Part shown: piece by piece, positions 17,399 to 25,511 of the stretch | Layout of the letters: each line of letters opens with the position of its first letter | How positions within the stretch are numbered: the stretch's first letter is position 1 | Assembly: GCA_002498525.1 (NCBI GenBank) | Contig: DAHR01000013.1 | Location: forward strand, 1-28,716 | DNA length: 28,716 nucleotides | Direction: 5' to 3' | Source: Euryarchaeota archaeon UBA58 | GTDB taxonomy: Archaea; Thermoplasmatota; Poseidoniia; Poseidoniales; Thalassarchaeaceae | Notes under the pieces: model-generated | What the model was told of the DNA's origin: nothing | The model's input: the letters and a program-made list of their open reading frames with translations, nothing else | The model's database searches: none | Made by a program: the position numbers and the translations under genes

Positions 17399-18262
17399 TC
17401 ACTCCTCTTCACTCGAAACACGGTACCGGGCGGGCCAGGCTTCACCTGAGATCGTCAGTGGTGGGTTGGCGAAGAGTGCAGCGAATCGCGGGTCGGTGGT
17501 GAGAGATTTGCTGAAAGGATCGTGTAGTGTTCCTCCACGATGCTTGAGTGTGAAAGCGACGAAACGGTTGTCGTCGCGGCTGACTCCGATGAGGTCCGCG
17601 GCGTAATCTGGCAGAGGGCCGTCCCAAGTCGCGAGAGGGCCGTTTCGAAACGAAATGTGGCTTCGAGTCCAGCCATCTGTGAGAATCTCCCTCGCAATGT
17701 CTTCGGCGTTGATTGGCAGCAGCCAGCGGGCTGTGGAGTGCGAAACTGAGACTATGATGTTGCGTGTGGTCTGGAACCACGCGTACAAGAAGAAAGCGTA
17801 GGAGAGCCAACCGAGTCTCGTGTCGATCCCGATGTGAGCTGCGAAGAAGACAAGGCCGGCTGTGAAGGGAATCAAAGCCAATGGATAGGTGTCGAGCGAG
17901 CCTTGTCTCGCTCGGTTGCGTAGTCCATCAGAAAGCCTGCTGAACGGCACGAGTGTCAGAATCCAGCAGAAGATGAACAAGACCATCGCCACGCTCTGGT
18001 CGTCCGCTGTTCGGCCGGGAAATGCCAGCGGAATCGCCGTCATGACGAGGAACAGAGGGGCCATCGCCAGCGGCACGAGGATTCTGGGTCCCAGCGGTGC
18101 GAGGCGCTGGCGAGCCCACCCCCGAGTATCGATATCGGCCGCTGCGATATCCCAGGATTCTGGTGGGCCGACCTCTCCGGCGAGGTTACTCTCGGTCGAT
18201 TCGAGCCGTGGATACCAGCGCGCCTCGCCGCGCAACCAATTCTCATCTCGAGTGGCTTCCAC
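17399..18262 (-). CDS. Uncharacterised four-helix membrane protein between gcvPB and purE
   Basis: I do not recognise a family. The 287-residue product has a soluble N-terminal stretch of about 60 residues, four predicted membrane segments in two pairs (roughly 62-82, 92-110, 126-146 and 152-172), then a C-terminal domain of about 110 residues with mixed charge and aromatic residues (INAEDIAREILTDGW, NRFVAFTLKHRGG). The start is GTG 18262; the frame is closed by a stop 27 bases upstream and holds no ATG near, so GTG is the best choice. It lies 71 bases after gcvPB and its stop is close to purE (59 bases to the ATG, or overlapping its alternative GTG). Position suggests co-expression with glycine and purine genes, but no functional link can be shown. 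Confidence 0.75.
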   Translation of the reverse strand: MEATRDENWLRGEARWYPRLESTESNLAGEVGPPESWDIAAADIDTRGWARQRLAPLGPRILVPLAMAPLFLVMTAIPLAFPGRTADDQSVAMVLFIFCWILTLVPFSRLSDGLRNRARQGSLDTYPLALIPFTAGLVFFAAHIGIDTRLGWLSYAFFLYAWFQTTRNIIVSVSHSTARWLLPINAEDIAREILTDGWTRSHISFRNGPLATWDGPLPDYAADLIGVSRDDNRFVAFTLKHRGGTLHDPFSKSLTTDPRFAALFANPPLTISGEAWPARYRVSSEEE

Positions 18263-18310
18263 GAAGTGCGGGCTGAGCCGCTCGTATTTGGTTCAGGCCA
18301 CTCATCGGCC

Positions 18311-18333
18311 TGCCCTCACTGTGGCAGAGGGCA
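18311..18333 (-). terminator. Hairpin immediately after the gcvPB stop
   Basis: TGCCCTC (18311-18317) and GAGGGCA (18327-18333) form a perfect 7-bp stem with a 9-base loop, starting directly next to the gcvPB stop codon (18334-18336). No T-run follows. It could attenuate or end transcription between gcvPB and the membrane protein gene. Confidence 0.4.
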
Positions 18334-19827
18334 TCAATCATCAGACAAGGGATGGCGAAGAACGAGGTTGCGAGCCGCGCCAACCTCATCGACCCGCCGG
18401 ACCAGCGTCGTGTGCGGGGCGGTGCTGACGATCTCTGGGTCTTCGCCGAGAATTTTTAGGAAATCTTCGGCGAATCTGTCGAGCACTTCCTTCGACTCGG
18501 TCTCGGTCGGCTCGATCATCAAGCATTCTGGTACGATCATCGGGAAGTAGAGCGTAGGCGACATGTAGCCGTAATCGAGGAGTCTCTTTGCGACATCCTT
18601 CCCAGTGATGCCGACGGCATCCTTGAGGGGGCTCATCGAGAGGGTGAATTCGTGTTTGACGACGTCCGCTGGGGCTCCGTCGAGCGGCATCGCGTGAACT
18701 TTGGTTCCCTCTTTCGGGTTCATGATTCGATACCGCAGGTAGTTTGCAGCCAAGACAGCGTGCTCGCTCATCTTCTCCAATTCCCTGCCGTAGCGCCGGT
18801 AGAATGCCCACGCTCGCACGACCGCTCCTGAATTGCCATGCCATTGCTGGACCTTGCCGATGGACTTCTCTGGGGTTCGCCAGAAGTAGCGATATCCGTC
18901 CTCGACCGCACCTCCGTCCGCCACTTCCTCGCGGTCGACCAATGGTGTTGGAAGGTATTGCGCCAGATGTGATTTGACTCCGATCGGGCCACTGCCCGGA
19001 CCTCCGCCTCCGTGGGGTTGACTGAAGGTTTTGTGGAGGTTGTAATGGACCGCATCGAAGCCCATTCTGCCGGGGTCTGTCTTACCGAGAATCGCATTGA
19101 AATTGGCGCCGTCATAATACATCTGACCGCCGGCTGAGTGGACGATTTCGGCGGCCTCGACGATCTCAGGCTCGAAGATCCCAAGGGTGTTGGGATTGGT
19201 CACCATCATCGCCGCGGTGTCTTCGCCCACCGCTGCCCGCAGTGCTCCGAGGTCGAGGCGGCCGTCCGTCCCACTGGGAATCTCGAGAACTTCGTATCCA
19301 CACATGACGGCCGAGGCAGGGTTGGTTCCGTGCGCTGAATCCGGTACGATGACCTTGTTGCGCTGGCCTTGGCCACACTCGCGATGGTATTCCTGCACGC
19401 ATCGCATGGCGGTGAATTCGCCTTGGGCGCCGGCGACCGGTTGCAAGGTGACTTGATCCATCCCTGAGCAGATTTCGAGCATTTCCTGCATCTCGTAGAA
19501 TATTGCTAGCAGGCCCTGAATCTGATGCTCGGGTTGCAGCGGGTGGAGTCTGTCGATTCCGGGTAGATTGACGATGCGTTCATTGAGTCTTGGGTTGTGC
19601 TTCATCGTGCACGAGCCGAGTGGATAGAAACCAGTGTCGATGCCGAAATTTCTGGTTGAAAGCCAAGTATAGTGCCTGACCAATTCAGGCTCGCTGGCTC
19701 TGGGCCAGGCAGGCCGAGAGGCTCGGCGTAGAGCCTCTGGAACCGTCTCTATCGCGTCGGTACTCATCGGCTCGGGTTGAGCCCAGCCAGCAGCTTCTGC
19801 CCCGTTGAATTCGAAGAGGTCACTCAT
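18334..19827 (-). CDS. gcvPB: Glycine dehydrogenase (decarboxylating), subunit 2
   Basis: The 497-residue protein is the PLP-carrying half of a split glycine cleavage P-protein; it decarboxylates glycine and passes the aminomethyl group to the H-protein. The PLP lysine is K266 in HYNLHKTFSQPHGGGGPGSGP, with PLGSCTMKHNPR and DSAHGTNPASA upstream. I choose ATG 19827: it overlaps the gcvPA stop as ATGA and is preceded by a GAGGTGG Shine-Dalgarno sequence four bases upstream. An upstream in-frame start at 19941 would add 38 residues lying inside gcvPA and is rejected. Subunit 1 is immediately upstream; gcvT is about 4.5 kb away on the same strand and gcvH is not present in the window. Confidence 0.96.
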   Translation of the reverse strand: MSDLFEFNGAEAAGWAQPEPMSTDAIETVPEALRRASRPAWPRASEPELVRHYTWLSTRNFGIDTGFYPLGSCTMKHNPRLNERIVNLPGIDRLHPLQPEHQIQGLLAIFYEMQEMLEICSGMDQVTLQPVAGAQGEFTAMRCVQEYHRECGQGQRNKVIVPDSAHGTNPASAVMCGYEVLEIPSGTDGRLDLGALRAAVGEDTAAMMVTNPNTLGIFEPEIVEAAEIVHSAGGQMYYDGANFNAILGKTDPGRMGFDAVHYNLHKTFSQPHGGGGPGSGPIGVKSHLAQYLPTPLVDREEVADGGAVEDGYRYFWRTPEKSIGKVQQWHGNSGAVVRAWAFYRRYGRELEKMSEHAVLAANYLRYRIMNPKEGTKVHAMPLDGAPADVVKHEFTLSMSPLKDAVGITGKDVAKRLLDYGYMSPTLYFPMIVPECLMIEPTETESKEVLDRFAEDFLKILGEDPEIVSTAPHTTLVRRVDEVGAARNLVLRHPLSDD

Positions 19828-21230
19828 GCTTCCACCTCTGCAATCCAAGCTCCCAAGGCTTTGACCAGCGCTTCGATATCCGATTTGCTGGTGCGCTCGT
19901 CGCAGCCTATCAGCAAGCAAGTCGACATTGAATCCCACCATTCACCCATGTCGAATCCGCCCAAGACGCCACTCGCATCCATATGCGTGACAGCATCTGC
20001 GGCTTGTGCGGGTAATTTGACGGCGAAATCCCGAAAATTGGGAGTGCCCGGATCGACCAAGTCGACCCCGTCAATCGCACATACTGCCTGCTTCGTAGCT
20101 TCGGTCGTAGCAGCGACACGAAGCGCCAACTTCTCCAATCCCTCGGGTCCGAGAAGGGCCATGTGCATCGCGCCCATCAGCGCGATGAGAGTCTCATTCG
20201 AACAGATGTTAGAGGTCGCGCGATGTCGCCGAATGTGCTGCTCGCGCGTCGAAAGTGTGAGTGTGTAAGCCAATTTTCCGTCTTCATCGACGGTCTGCCC
20301 GACGATTCGCCCCGGCATCTGGCGAAGGTATTCCCTCCCACAAGCATAGAGGCCGTAGATCGGACCTCCAGCGGTCGGCCCTATGCCGAAGGGCTGACCC
20401 TCACCAACTACGATATCAGCGCCCCAATTACCCGGTGCCTCAACGATTCCGAGCGAAACTACATCGACGCCGACGATCAGGGCAGTTCCCTCACCGATGA
20501 TCTCCTTGAGGCGCAGCAAACCCTCATCCAATTCACCGAAAGCATTCGGCTGCTCGACATAGACAGCGCAAGCGCCCGCAGCCACCGCAGCCGCCTCCAG
20601 ATCGACTCTGCCATCCCAACCATGAGTCAGCATGCGCAGTTCGATCCCACCACCCTGAGTATAATTCTCGATTACAGACAGCCGGTGGGGCGGCACGAAT
20701 TGTGATACATAGACGACGCCCTTCTGCTCAGCCTTACGACCCTTCACCCGAACCGCGCAGGTGATCGCCTCGGCAGCCGCGGTACTCGCGTCATACATCG
20801 AGACATTAGCAACAGGCAGCCCGACCAGTTCAGAGACCATCGTCTGGAACTCCCACATCGCCTGCAGCATACCCTGCGAAACCTCGGGCTGATATGGGGT
20901 ATAAGCGGTCAGAAACTCGCCACGAGTAGCCAACATACCGACCATCGTCGGAACGAAATTCCGCGCCAGCCCCGCGCCTAAGAATGAAGGGCGCGAATCC
21001 AGATTCTGATTCGCGCCAAGCAAACGCTGCGCATCGGCCCAGATCTCCTCCTCTGATTGTGGCCCCCTCAAAGGCAACCGGTCCATCCTGCGAATAGATT
21101 CGGGAATGTCCGAAAATAGTTCGTCAATCGATGAAAGTCCCATCGCTTCAAGCATCTCGGTCTCGCGTCCGAGATTGACAAGTTGGTCCAAGACTCGGCA
21201 CCTCAAGCCCGAAGGCGGTACCGCTGGCAT
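19824..21230 (-). CDS. gcvPA: Glycine dehydrogenase (decarboxylating), subunit 1
   Basis: The 468-residue protein is the N-terminal half of the split glycine cleavage P-protein and forms a heterotetramer with subunit 2. Family features are MLEAMGLSSIDELFSDIP near 26-43, a FLGAGLARNFVP stretch near 83, AYTPYQPEVSQG near 108, and the EGQPFGIGPTAGGP segment. The expected catalytic PLP lysine is absent, as is normal for this subunit. The ATG at 21230 gives about 25 residues before the conserved MLEAMG block, somewhat longer or more divergent than usual; no better start lies between, except the Met of the block itself (21155). It diverges from the SDR-like gene with 93 bases between starts and is the first gene of the gcv-pur-gua run. 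Confidence 0.95.
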   Translation of the reverse strand: MPAVPPSGLRCRVLDQLVNLGRETEMLEAMGLSSIDELFSDIPESIRRMDRLPLRGPQSEEEIWADAQRLLGANQNLDSRPSFLGAGLARNFVPTMVGMLATRGEFLTAYTPYQPEVSQGMLQAMWEFQTMVSELVGLPVANVSMYDASTAAAEAITCAVRVKGRKAEQKGVVYVSQFVPPHRLSVIENYTQGGGIELRMLTHGWDGRVDLEAAAVAAGACAVYVEQPNAFGELDEGLLRLKEIIGEGTALIVGVDVVSLGIVEAPGNWGADIVVGEGQPFGIGPTAGGPIYGLYACGREYLRQMPGRIVGQTVDEDGKLAYTLTLSTREQHIRRHRATSNICSNETLIALMGAMHMALLGPEGLEKLALRVAATTEATKQAVCAIDGVDLVDPGTPNFRDFAVKLPAQAADAVTHMDASGVLGGFDMGEWWDSMSTCLLIGCDERTSKSDIEALVKALGAWIAEVEA

Positions 21231-21323
21231 ATAACAGGTGCTTCAATGGTTTGACGAGCACTTCAAAGCCCGCCCCACCGACACACTCTTAGGTTGAATG
21301 AAGGAGTGGGGATTGGTGTTGGA
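21231..21323. promoter_or_regulatory. Divergent promoter region, gcvPA / SDR-like gene
   Basis: This 93-base interval lies between two head-to-head genes and must hold both promoters unless the transcripts overlap. On the minus strand TTATAT (21229-21234) abuts the gcvPA ATG and could be a TATA box only if translation starts at an internal codon. No clear TATA element is visible for the + strand gene. Confidence 0.35.
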
Positions 21324-22169
21324 ATGAAGGTAGCCGTCAGTGCCCCCGACCATTTCGTCGCGCCGTACATCGTCGAGATGCTGGGGAAAAGCGCCGTTGC
21401 GATTCCACCCGAGATTCTCAAAGACCAATTGTCACTCGACGCGCTCCTCACCTCCTGCACTGCTCTGATTCACATTAATTCGAGGCCCGCTGATTCTACG
21501 CTCGGTAGGAACGACCGCGAGACGCTACTGCGAATGCGTGAGTATTCGCGGCCGGTGCTCGATGCGGTCGACAGACATGGCGGTTTGCATCTGATTATTG
21601 TGGGAACACTGCGTGTACATCCACAATGGCAACCCGATGAGCCGTATTACGGAATTGATTCGACACTCGCTCCGCGAGATGTCGCTGCCGAGGGCCAGTT
21701 GTGGATGGAGGAGATGGCCCTCGAGCGAGCTCAGGCCGAGCGGCCCGTCAGCATAATTCGGGCCTCGAACGTACAGGGAGTCCCACTCGAGGGTCCGCCC
21801 GGGAACGGCCTGCTTCACACCTGGGCGAGTGAATGCATGATGGGCTGGGTGAACGTTCCCGGAAGCGGCTCGGAGATCAAAGATTTTGTCCACGTTCAAG
21901 ATCTCGTGAGCGTCATCGGAGCTGTGCTCGACAGCCCACCGCCGACCCGGGAGAGCATCTCGGTCGGCTCGGGAAAAGCCATCGCGATGAGTGATCTAGC
22001 AGCCATCTACACAGAGAGGACCGACTGCGAGGCAGAATTGAACCAAGACGATTCACAGGAGGTCTTCGGCGTCGTCGACGCGCGCGACCTTGAGATGAGA
22101 CTCGGCTTCGCGCCACAGATCAGCCTCGAGGAGATGATCGAAGAGGCCTTCGAGGCTGCCGGTCACTGA
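21324..22169 (+). CDS. Extended-SDR / NAD-epimerase-like protein lacking catalytic motifs
   Basis: The 281-residue protein has the late hallmarks of extended short-chain dehydrogenases: RPVSIIRASNVQG, the KDFVHVQDL segment and SVGSGKA. However, the N-terminus MKVAVSAPDHFVAPYIVEML lacks the GxxGxxG dinucleotide-binding loop, and the region where YxxxK is expected reads RDVAAEGQLWMEE. It may therefore be a non-catalytic or altered-cofactor member; substrate is unknown. ATG 21324 is chosen over a TTG at 21294 because the first beta strand starts right there. It is isolated on the + strand, divergent from gcvPA and convergent with the EF-hand gene, overlapping that gene's end by seven bases. Confidence 0.75.
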   Translation: MKVAVSAPDHFVAPYIVEMLGKSAVAIPPEILKDQLSLDALLTSCTALIHINSRPADSTLGRNDRETLLRMREYSRPVLDAVDRHGGLHLIIVGTLRVHPQWQPDEPYYGIDSTLAPRDVAAEGQLWMEEMALERAQAERPVSIIRASNVQGVPLEGPPGNGLLHTWASECMMGWVNVPGSGSEIKDFVHVQDLVSVIGAVLDSPPPTRESISVGSGKAIAMSDLAAIYTERTDCEAELNQDDSQEVFGVVDARDLEMRLGFAPQISLEEMIEEAFEAAGH

Positions 22170-24169
22170 CCGTTCAGAACCATTCTCTTGCGGATTCCGT
22201 TCCAGCCATCGATGGCGATATCGAACGGAATCGTGGATTCGACCTCGAAGCCACTCACGTCAACGTCGGGTAGCAGGTGGACTTCGACTTCGCCCACGCC
22301 AGCGACTTGGCCGATGACCGTCTGACCGCCGCGGTAAGCAGGGTCGAGGCCGATGGCGAATGAGCGCTCGATCTTCGAGACCGTCAACTCGATGGTGGCC
22401 ATCTTGCCCTCGACCGCTTTGACGATTTCATTCTGGTCGTTGAGGAAGCGAGCCTCGGAGAGAGTAGTGGCGATGACGCCGAGATCGACGGCCGGTTGAG
22501 GCACTGCTCCGCCTGCGATTTCGGACTTCTCCACAATGCCAATGGGCGCTTGAGCCTGCTTCTGTCCACCCGTCTCAGACATGGTTGCCTCATCGTCTGA
22601 GTATCTGACTCGGTCAGGCAATTCAATCCTGTCTGGAACCTCTACGCGTGCGGTCACCTCGACCCCGGGTGGGACTTCCACTTCATCAGGCGCATCGACA
22701 TGATGGGTTTCGTGCCATTCGGCTGCGGTCTGGTGCCGGCGGTGGTCGTGGACCGCTTCTGCTTGTGAATCAGCGGCAATTGAAGCCGCATCCGCTTTTG
22801 CTACAAGCGCGCGCGCCTCTTCGATTGATAGGCTCGGGGAGTCGTCATCGACTGCTCTAGAGTATTCGCTCCTGGAGTATCCCGAATCTGATTCATCCGC
22901 ATTCGCCGCGACCGCAGCGGCGGTAGCGCCAAGCACTCCTGCGACCACCGTACCAGCAGCGATTGTCGAAGCCTCGGGCATTTTCGAGCGCACCATTGTA
23001 ACGAAATCATCGGAGCGCGCGTTCCATTTCTTGCGAACGATATTCTGCAGGAAGTTGGGAAAATTGGCGATTTTCTCCTCGAGCATCGCATCCCCCATAT
23101 CCTTGATCATTTCATCAGATAGATTCGGGGTTTCAGCAAGAGATTCTGCCAGAGGACCTAATTCGTGAATCAAATCGAAGGCTTCGGCCTTCGCGGTCAT
23201 CATTGAATCATAATCACCGGATATCTCAGTACCTGCCAGGCCTGCAACGACGGTGAACTCGACATATGCCAATTCATTTCCAGAATCATCGTCGTCGTTC
23301 AATCGAATCGACCAATCACCAACACCCGGATTTGAGAAAGTGAAACCCCCAATCGTCCGACCTTCGAGATGTCGGAACTCGATGTCGTGCTGATCATTGA
23401 CCGCCTCATCACCATGCGCAATCCCCGCAGGAACAACCCCAATCCAAGCGCTGTCGTCCAATACCGGCAAGGTGAACTCGACCTCGATCCCCTCAGCCGT
23501 CGAGAATATCGACTTGCTGAGTTCAAGTCGAATCTTGAAAGTGTCTTCTCCAGCCGCATCTTCAGGGCTCGCTCCAGCTGGCTCGCCAACGGAGGTCAGT
23601 GTGACTCGCCCGACACCGACCCAGCGGCGTGTACCCAATGGAATACCACCTAAGGTTGGTGGGCGGGTCCAGCCACCACGGTACCAGTCATTGCTGCCGT
23701 CCTGTTGACGGTCATCGAAGCTCCAAGAGCGTGCGCCGCCTTCTCCACCAGAATAGAAATACAGCCTTGCTCCAGTCGAATTGAGAAACCAAGGCTTGCC
23801 GTTTATCTCTGTGCCTTGACGAATATATGAACCGTTGAAATTTGAGTTTGAATGGTCGACAACCTCTATCTCACCGACTTCCCCACTCGATATCGGTGAT
23901 TTCCCGCCGTCGATCAGCGAGACGAGTTCTGCCAATTCTAAGGTCGAATCATTATCGAGGTCGAGGGCGTTGAATACCGCTCTGATTATTGGTTGGGGCG
24001 CGCTCTGTCCCGTGAGGCTTCTGAGTGCGTTTTCAAATTCCGAGAAATCGAGAGAGCCGTTGCCGTCGATATCGTATTTCTCGAACAGCGCTTCTGCAGT
24101 GATACCCTTTTGATTGAGTATTTCCTGTAATTGCTTCAAGGCGATTGCTTCGAAGTTCCGGCTGACCAA
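22163..24169 (-). CDS. Cytoplasmic-type protein with a tandem EF-hand pair and beta-sandwich domains
   Basis: The 668-residue product opens with two EF-hands: loop 1 D33-E44 is canonical (DIDGNGSLDFSE), loop 2 D70-E81 (DLDNDSTLELAE) lacks the usual Gly at position 6 but keeps the acidic ligands. No signal peptide is present. Residues about 98-175 form a W/Y/G-rich module (NGSYIRQG, LYFYSGGEG, WSFDDRQ); about 210-320 resembles a SKICH/CALCOCO-like beta sandwich (WIGVVPAG ... GVGDWSIRL). A helical part (325-405) and an Ala-rich hydrophobic stretch (about 412-435) follow, then a disordered acidic linker and a C-terminal domain of about 120 residues. The start is TTG 24169, supported by GGAGGGG five bases upstream; no ATG is available. 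Role unknown; Ca-dependent binding or signalling is inferred. It lies 103 bases after gcvT. Confidence 0.78.
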   Translation of the reverse strand: MVSRNFEAIALKQLQEILNQKGITAEALFEKYDIDGNGSLDFSEFENALRSLTGQSAPQPIIRAVFNALDLDNDSTLELAELVSLIDGGKSPISSGEVGEIEVVDHSNSNFNGSYIRQGTEINGKPWFLNSTGARLYFYSGGEGGARSWSFDDRQQDGSNDWYRGGWTRPPTLGGIPLGTRRWVGVGRVTLTSVGEPAGASPEDAAGEDTFKIRLELSKSIFSTAEGIEVEFTLPVLDDSAWIGVVPAGIAHGDEAVNDQHDIEFRHLEGRTIGGFTFSNPGVGDWSIRLNDDDDSGNELAYVEFTVVAGLAGTEISGDYDSMMTAKAEAFDLIHELGPLAESLAETPNLSDEMIKDMGDAMLEEKIANFPNFLQNIVRKKWNARSDDFVTMVRSKMPEASTIAAGTVVAGVLGATAAAVAANADESDSGYSRSEYSRAVDDDSPSLSIEEARALVAKADAASIAADSQAEAVHDHRRHQTAAEWHETHHVDAPDEVEVPPGVEVTARVEVPDRIELPDRVRYSDDEATMSETGGQKQAQAPIGIVEKSEIAGGAVPQPAVDLGVIATTLSEARFLNDQNEIVKAVEGKMATIELTVSKIERSFAIGLDPAYRGGQTVIGQVAGVGEVEVHLLPDVDVSGFEVESTIPFDIAIDGWNGIRKRMVLNGQ

Positions 24170-24172
24170 CGA

Positions 24173-24181
24173 CTCCCCTCC
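24173..24181 (-). promoter_or_regulatory. Strong Shine-Dalgarno deciding a TTG start
   Basis: On the minus strand GGAGGGG sits five bases before TTG 24169, the only plausible initiation codon for the EF-hand protein. An ATG upstream (near 24218) is in another frame. This ribosome binding site is why I accept the TTG. Confidence 0.6.
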
Positions 24182-24272
24182 AAGCGAGGGCTGGGGCCTT
24201 CGTAGCCATCAGGCTTGCGCCGGCGCGGGACGCAAATATTCACTGTCTATCCAGAGGCCGAGTTTATCGAAA

Positions 24273-25424
24273 TCAGACGAAGGGTGGTCGAACGACCTGC
24301 GCTCGAACCCGCCTTCGAGGACTGGCTTGAATCCAGACTACGGCCTCTACTTCGACTCCTGTAAGATAAGCCATGGCGATTCCCGTGCGGGCGAGCGAGG
24401 GTGAGGGGCAGCCACTCGTGACATGGCCGATGAGGTTCGCATCTTCGGCTGCGGAGTCGAAGACTGCATGGCCGAGGCGTGGCGCGGGCCCGCGCTCTAG
24501 GCAGAGTAAACCATGCCAGCGAGCGCCGCTTTCTGCCGATTCGATGACACGCGATCTGCCGATGAAATCGTGTTCGAGGTCGAGGCCGAATGGCACTGCG
24601 GTCTCGGCGCTGTCGCGCGAGAGGAAACCGCTCGGCAGAGAAGGGTCGGTGGGAAGTCCCAAGCCAGGCCAGAGGAAGTCCTGACCGGACAGAAGGTAGC
24701 CTTTCTCGAGACGAAGCGTGTCACGGGCACCCAGACCCACCGGCACCAGACCTCTGCTCTCACCGCCTGTCAAGAGAGCCGCCCACAAACGAGCAGCTTG
24801 GTCATTCGAGACGAATATCTCGGCCCCACGCTCTCCAGTGTATCCAGTGCCCTGAATCCAACCGGAGATTCCGAGTTCGTTCGCTGCGATTTCCTGACAC
24901 TTGAAGCGACCGACGCTATTCGACTGTCCCAGAACTTCTGAGAGAATCGAAGCACTCGATGGTCCTTGAAGAGCGATGATGCTGGTTCCAGCAGAACGGT
25001 CGACGATGGTGATAGAGCCATCTTCAGGCAGCAGGCCGCTGAGCCAATCCAACATCGTCGTAACCATCGAAGCATTCGGCACGCCGAAAATCTCAGTTTC
25101 GGATTTGATGGCGAAGATCATGTCGTCGATGATGTAGCCGTCGTGGTCGAGGAAGTGGGTGTAGCCGCAGCGACCAGGAGGGACCGATGAGATTTTCTGA
25201 GTTGAAATACCCTCGAGCCAACTCCTGACATCGGAGCCTTGGAATGAGAAGAAACCCATGTGCGAAACATCGAACATTCCAGCTACGGACCTGCACGCGA
25301 GGTGTTCATCTTGAATGGAGGAATACCAGATTGGTAATTCGAAGCCGTGGAAGTCGACTATCTTCGCACCGGCTTCGACATGACTCGCAAAAAGCGCTGT
25401 GCGTACCGGTTGGTTGTCTGGCAC
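24273..25424 (-). CDS. gcvT: Glycine cleavage system T protein (aminomethyltransferase)
   Basis: The protein transfers the methylene group from the aminomethylated H-protein to tetrahydrofolate, releasing ammonia. Evidence: GAKIVDFHGFELPIWY near the N-terminus, the folate-site segment HFLDHDGYIIDDMIF, ALQGPSS, GYTGERGAEIFV and ARDTLRLEKGYLLSGQD. After LSGQD the usual EAGLGW-like segment is replaced by a longer, Pro/Gly-rich one (FLWPGLGLPTDPSLPSGFL) before GLDLEHDFIGR. I place the start at GTG 25424 (383 residues), which fits the family N-terminus; a TTG at 25451 would add nine residues (HDRRPVVHV). Neither has a good ribosome binding site. It diverges from the TFB gene and is upstream of the EF-hand gene. 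With gcvPA and gcvPB in this window only gcvH (and the L-protein) is missing from the system. Confidence 0.92.
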   Translation of the reverse strand: MPDNQPVRTALFASHVEAGAKIVDFHGFELPIWYSSIQDEHLACRSVAGMFDVSHMGFFSFQGSDVRSWLEGISTQKISSVPPGRCGYTHFLDHDGYIIDDMIFAIKSETEIFGVPNASMVTTMLDWLSGLLPEDGSITIVDRSAGTSIIALQGPSSASILSEVLGQSNSVGRFKCQEIAANELGISGWIQGTGYTGERGAEIFVSNDQAARLWAALLTGGESRGLVPVGLGARDTLRLEKGYLLSGQDFLWPGLGLPTDPSLPSGFLSRDSAETAVPFGLDLEHDFIGRSRVIESAESGARWHGLLCLERGPAPRLGHAVFDSAAEDANLIGHVTSGCPSPSLARTGIAMAYLTGVEVEAVVWIQASPRRRVRAQVVRPPFV

Positions 25425-25511
25425 ATGTACAACCGGCCGTCGGTCGTGCAAGAAGAGTTCGGGGGCTGAACATCAGATTAGTATCCCGATTATGGGGTTT
25501 GGAAAAATCAG

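Noticed and set aside
20163..20705. Plus-strand 180-codon frame inside gcvPA
   Set aside because: Composition is that of an antisense shadow and gcvPA is clear across the same bases.
21231..21323. A glycine riboswitch upstream of gcvPA
   Set aside because: The 93-base interval has no recognisable glycine aptamer core and is too short for the usual tandem aptamers plus a promoter.
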